This document shows, piece by piece, positions 61,908-64,000 of a stretch of 64,000 nucleotides of DNA. Below the pieces are notes generated by a model, which was not told the DNA's origin, ran no database searches, and worked only from the letters and a program-made list of their open reading frames with translations. The stretch is from Flavobacterium sp. (GTDB lineage Bacteria; Bacteroidota; Bacteroidia; Flavobacteriales; Flavobacteriaceae). The position numbers were made by a program, and so were the translations under genes. The DNA is taken from contig NZ_JAPZSU010000032.1 of the NCBI RefSeq assembly GCF_027531905.1, forward strand, positions 1 through 64,000. Reading direction: 5' to 3'. How positions within the stretch are numbered: position 1 is the first letter of the stretch; each line of letters opens with the position of its first letter.

Positions 61908-62957
61908 CTATTCAAAAACCACAGTAGTCCCCGTAGCCGTGACTTCAAGTGTTATGGTGCTTCCCAAAATCAAAGCGCGATTGTCCTTGATATGCCCCGC
62001 TGGGAAATTATAGACTACTGGAATGTTATAGGATTTGGTTACATCTTCAATAATTTCAAGCGCATTTTTGCCCCAAGGAATATCGTTATCCTTCATTTTG
62101 GTCATACCGCCTACGATAATTCCTTTGATGCTTTCCAAACAACCGTTGCGTTTCAAATTCATCATCATACGGTCGATGTGGTACAAATACTCATCTAAAT
62201 CTTCGATAAAAAGAATTTTATCCGAACAATCAATAGCAGAAGGCGAACCAAACAAACTATACAAAATCGATAAATTCCCGCCTACCAATTCACCTTTGGC
62301 TTTGCCCAAACGATTCATTGAAGTAGGTTCAATAGTGTAGGCTAAAGGTTGTCCAAACAAAGCTTTGTACAAAGTAGCAATCGATTCAGGAGCGGTTCTA
62401 GGAATACTTACAGGCATCGTTCCGTGGATGGTTTTGTAACCCAACGTATTCAAATGATTGTGCAAAACCGTAACATCACTAAAGCCTACAATCCATTTAG
62501 GGAGCTTTTTGAAAGTAGAAAAATCCAATAAATCAATCATTCGCACAGTACCATAGCCACCACGAGCGCACCAAATGGCTTTAATATTCGGATTGTCCAT
62601 TTGCTTTTGAAAATCGGCAGCACGTTGCGCATCCGTTCCCGCCAATTGATTTTGGTCTAAACCAATGGTGCTTCCAATCACCACTTCGAGTCCCCAACTG
62701 TGCAATAAGTCGATAGTAGGTTGTAAATTATCTTCGATATTTTTTCGAGCGGTAGCCACAATGGCAACGGTATCTCCTTTTTGAAGTACGGGTGGTGTAA
62801 TCATCTTTTTTTGAGCTTGACTGTTAGTAATCGAGCATACAAAAACAAAAAACAAAGCTTGCCATAAAAAATGACCTTTGCTATTGGCTTTTGCTTGTCG
62901 ATTTGTAATAATGTTTAAGTTGGATTTCAATAGTTTCAAAACTGAGTTAAAAAACAA
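61908..62957 (-). CDS. LD-carboxypeptidase (S66 family, LdcA/MccF-like), exported
   Basis: The 349-residue product has a hydrophobic export segment at about 30-49 ('GHFLWQALFFVFVCSITNSQ') after a basic N-terminus. The S66 core follows: 'VAIVATARKN', 'CARGGYGTVRMIDLL', the nucleophile Ser in 'IVGFSDVTVLHNHL', Glu in 'LFIEDLDEYLYHIDRMM' and His in 'FPAGHIKDNRAL'. It would cut L,D bonds in muropeptides during cell-wall recycling, or cleave related antibiotics (MccF). The long N-terminus before the export segment is unusual; a later start would remove the export signal. Confidence 0.88.
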   Translation of the reverse strand: MFFNSVLKLLKSNLNIITNRQAKANSKGHFLWQALFFVFVCSITNSQAQKKMITPPVLQKGDTVAIVATARKNIEDNLQPTIDLLHSWGLEVVIGSTIGLDQNQLAGTDAQRAADFQKQMDNPNIKAIWCARGGYGTVRMIDLLDFSTFKKLPKWIVGFSDVTVLHNHLNTLGYKTIHGTMPVSIPRTAPESIATLYKALFGQPLAYTIEPTSMNRLGKAKGELVGGNLSILYSLFGSPSAIDCSDKILFIEDLDEYLYHIDRMMMNLKRNGCLESIKGIIVGGMTKMKDNDIPWGKNALEIIEDVTKSYNIPVVYNFPAGHIKDNRALILGSTITLEVTATGTTVVFE

Positions 62958-63038
62958 ATATAGGCAAATCCTAAAATATGTAGCGGTTTCTAATGGAAAT
63001 CCCTTAACTTTACTTGTAGCGATTTTAGTATAATAAAT

Positions 63039-64000
63039 ATGAGATATAACTGGTTGATTTTTGGACTCTTTCTTGTTTTGGGGACATCTCCTCTATTTTC
63101 ACAAACCAAAAAATTCAAAATACATACGGTTGCATTTTACAATTTTGAAAACCTTTTTGACACCATCAACGACCCCGATACTTTTGACGAAGAATGGACA
63201 CCTGAAGGTTTGCAACGATGGACAAAAGCAAAATACCAAACCAAACTCCGCCATTTGGCTCAAGTCCTTTCAGAAATTGGCACGCCCGAAAACAAAGAAT
63301 TGCCCACCTTCATTGGCGGATGCGAAATCGAAAACCGAGCCGTACTCGAAGATTTGATTCAACAATCGCAACTACAAGAAGCTGAATATGGCATCATTCA
63401 CTTTGATTCGCCCGACAAGCGTGGCATTGATGTGGCTTTGTTATACCGAAAAAAATGGTTTCGTCCGACAAATTACAGTGTGATTCCCTTGTATTTGAAT
63501 GCTAGTCCAGAATCTGAAAAAATCAATACCGCTGCATCAATAGCTGAAAAAACAGAAGATGATGTTCCCATTCTAGCACCAACCAAAAGGATTTACACTC
63601 GAGACCAACTACTGGTTAGTGGCTATTTGGAAGGAGAAGAAATCCATCTCATAGTTAATCACTGGCCTTCTCGTTCGGGTGGCGAACAAAAAACAAGTGC
63701 ATACCGAGAAGCCGCTGGAAAACTGAACAAGAAAATTATCGATTCATTGCAACAGCTCAATGTCAATGCAAAAATCATCACGATGGGCGACCTAAACGAT
63801 GGGCCTCATAACAAGAGCATAAAAGTGGCTTTGGGAGCCAAAGGAAAAAAAACAGCGGTAGCTCCACACGAAATCTTCAATCCGTTTGAAGCTTTGTTGA
63901 GCAAAGGCTTGGGTACGATTGCACACCAAGATGCTTGGGATATTTTTGACCAAATTATGCTTTCAGGTACTTTGCTTAGTTCAGATTATTCGACTTGGCA
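63039..64000 (+). CDS. Endonuclease/exonuclease/phosphatase family protein, exported (3' end outside the window)
   Basis: The frame from ATG 63039 is open to the window edge (320 codons). A signal peptide (about 1-22, MRYNWLIFGLFLVLGTSPLF) precedes the EEP fold: 'HTVAFYNFENLFDTINDPDT', 'GGCEIENRAVLEDL', 'GIDVALLYRKKWF', 'VNHWPSRSGGEQKT' and 'ITMGDLNDGP'. The Asn, Glu and Asp-x-Asn metal and catalytic residues are all present. Substrates of the family range from DNA to phospholipids; export suggests an extracellular target. The C-terminal His motif would lie beyond the window. Confidence 0.85.
   Translation, partial: MRYNWLIFGLFLVLGTSPLFSQTKKFKIHTVAFYNFENLFDTINDPDTFDEEWTPEGLQRWTKAKYQTKLRHLAQVLSEIGTPENKELPTFIGGCEIENRAVLEDLIQQSQLQEAEYGIIHFDSPDKRGIDVALLYRKKWFRPTNYSVIPLYLNASPESEKINTAASIAEKTEDDVPILAPTKRIYTRDQLLVSGYLEGEEIHLIVNHWPSRSGGEQKTSAYREAAGKLNKKIIDSLQQLNVNAKIITMGDLNDGPHNKSIKVALGAKGKKTAVAPHEIFNPFEALLSKGLGTIAHQDAWDIFDQIMLSGTLLSSDYSTW

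Overview
This window is chromosomal DNA from a member of the Bacteroidota, most probably Flavobacterium or a close relative. The evidence is the strongly AT-rich composition, the near absence of purine-rich ribosome binding sites, promoters of the Bacteroidota type (TTG, about 18 bases, then TAnnTTTG), and typical flavobacterial genes: an RNase R / head-GIN pair, a YtxH / holin-like / DUF6327 cluster, DUF4175 followed by ybeY, an HU-SPOR protein, and an M13 peptidase lipoprotein. The genus is inferred from gene content and style, not from a marker gene.

The left part (1-26.7 kb) is mostly housekeeping: an IS1595-like transposase inserted in a yjgN-like gene, an M48 protease, rpiB, rnr, folB, glnS, gltX, ybeY, mnmG, an OmpH-like chaperone, a Pif1/RecD-like helicase and dprA, with one tRNA-Cys. 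Two features suggest that the replication origin is close. A very AT-rich gap at about 2.1-2.5 kb holds four copies of the 9-mer TTATTAACA in either orientation, and five parS-like 16-mers flank mnmG at 18.06-20.16 kb. Beside the tRNA-Cys lie three tandem, decayed copies of its 3' end, spaced 90 bp apart.

The middle (26.7-43.8 kb) holds metabolic and repair genes: a CpdP-like phosphodiesterase, an ALDH7-type dehydrogenase, a metallophosphatase, mfd and an NAD-dependent threonine dehydrogenase. An accessory island at 38.3-41.3 kb carries a SMEK protein, a small middle component and a DUF2326 SMC-like ATPase. This matches the predicted ABC-three-component (ABC-3C) conflict systems. The three genes overlap, look more AT-rich than their surroundings, and are bracketed by inverted copies of a REP-like hairpin. 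To their right are a membrane-anchored winged-helix regulator with a premature stop and a HigB/HigA-type toxin-antitoxin pair with a readable promoter and operator.

The right part (43.8-64 kb) contains an M13 peptidase, an amine oxidase gene with one in-frame TGA, a Crp/Fnr regulator next to two metallo-beta-lactamase-fold genes, an SDR, an AlbA_2 (Schlafen-like) protein, a D-lactate dehydrogenase whose FAD and CCG parts are separate genes, yraN, an LD-carboxypeptidase, and a partial endonuclease/exonuclease/phosphatase gene running off the end. It also holds two IS110-family relics and many small dispersed repeats.

Gene decay recurs across the window: three genes with single in-frame nonsense codons, two 5'-truncated relics (yjgN-like, DUF4256), a frameshifted IS110 transposase and a deleted one. 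The intergenic hairpin family is notable because its flanks are conserved while the stem arms differ from copy to copy and remain self-complementary.
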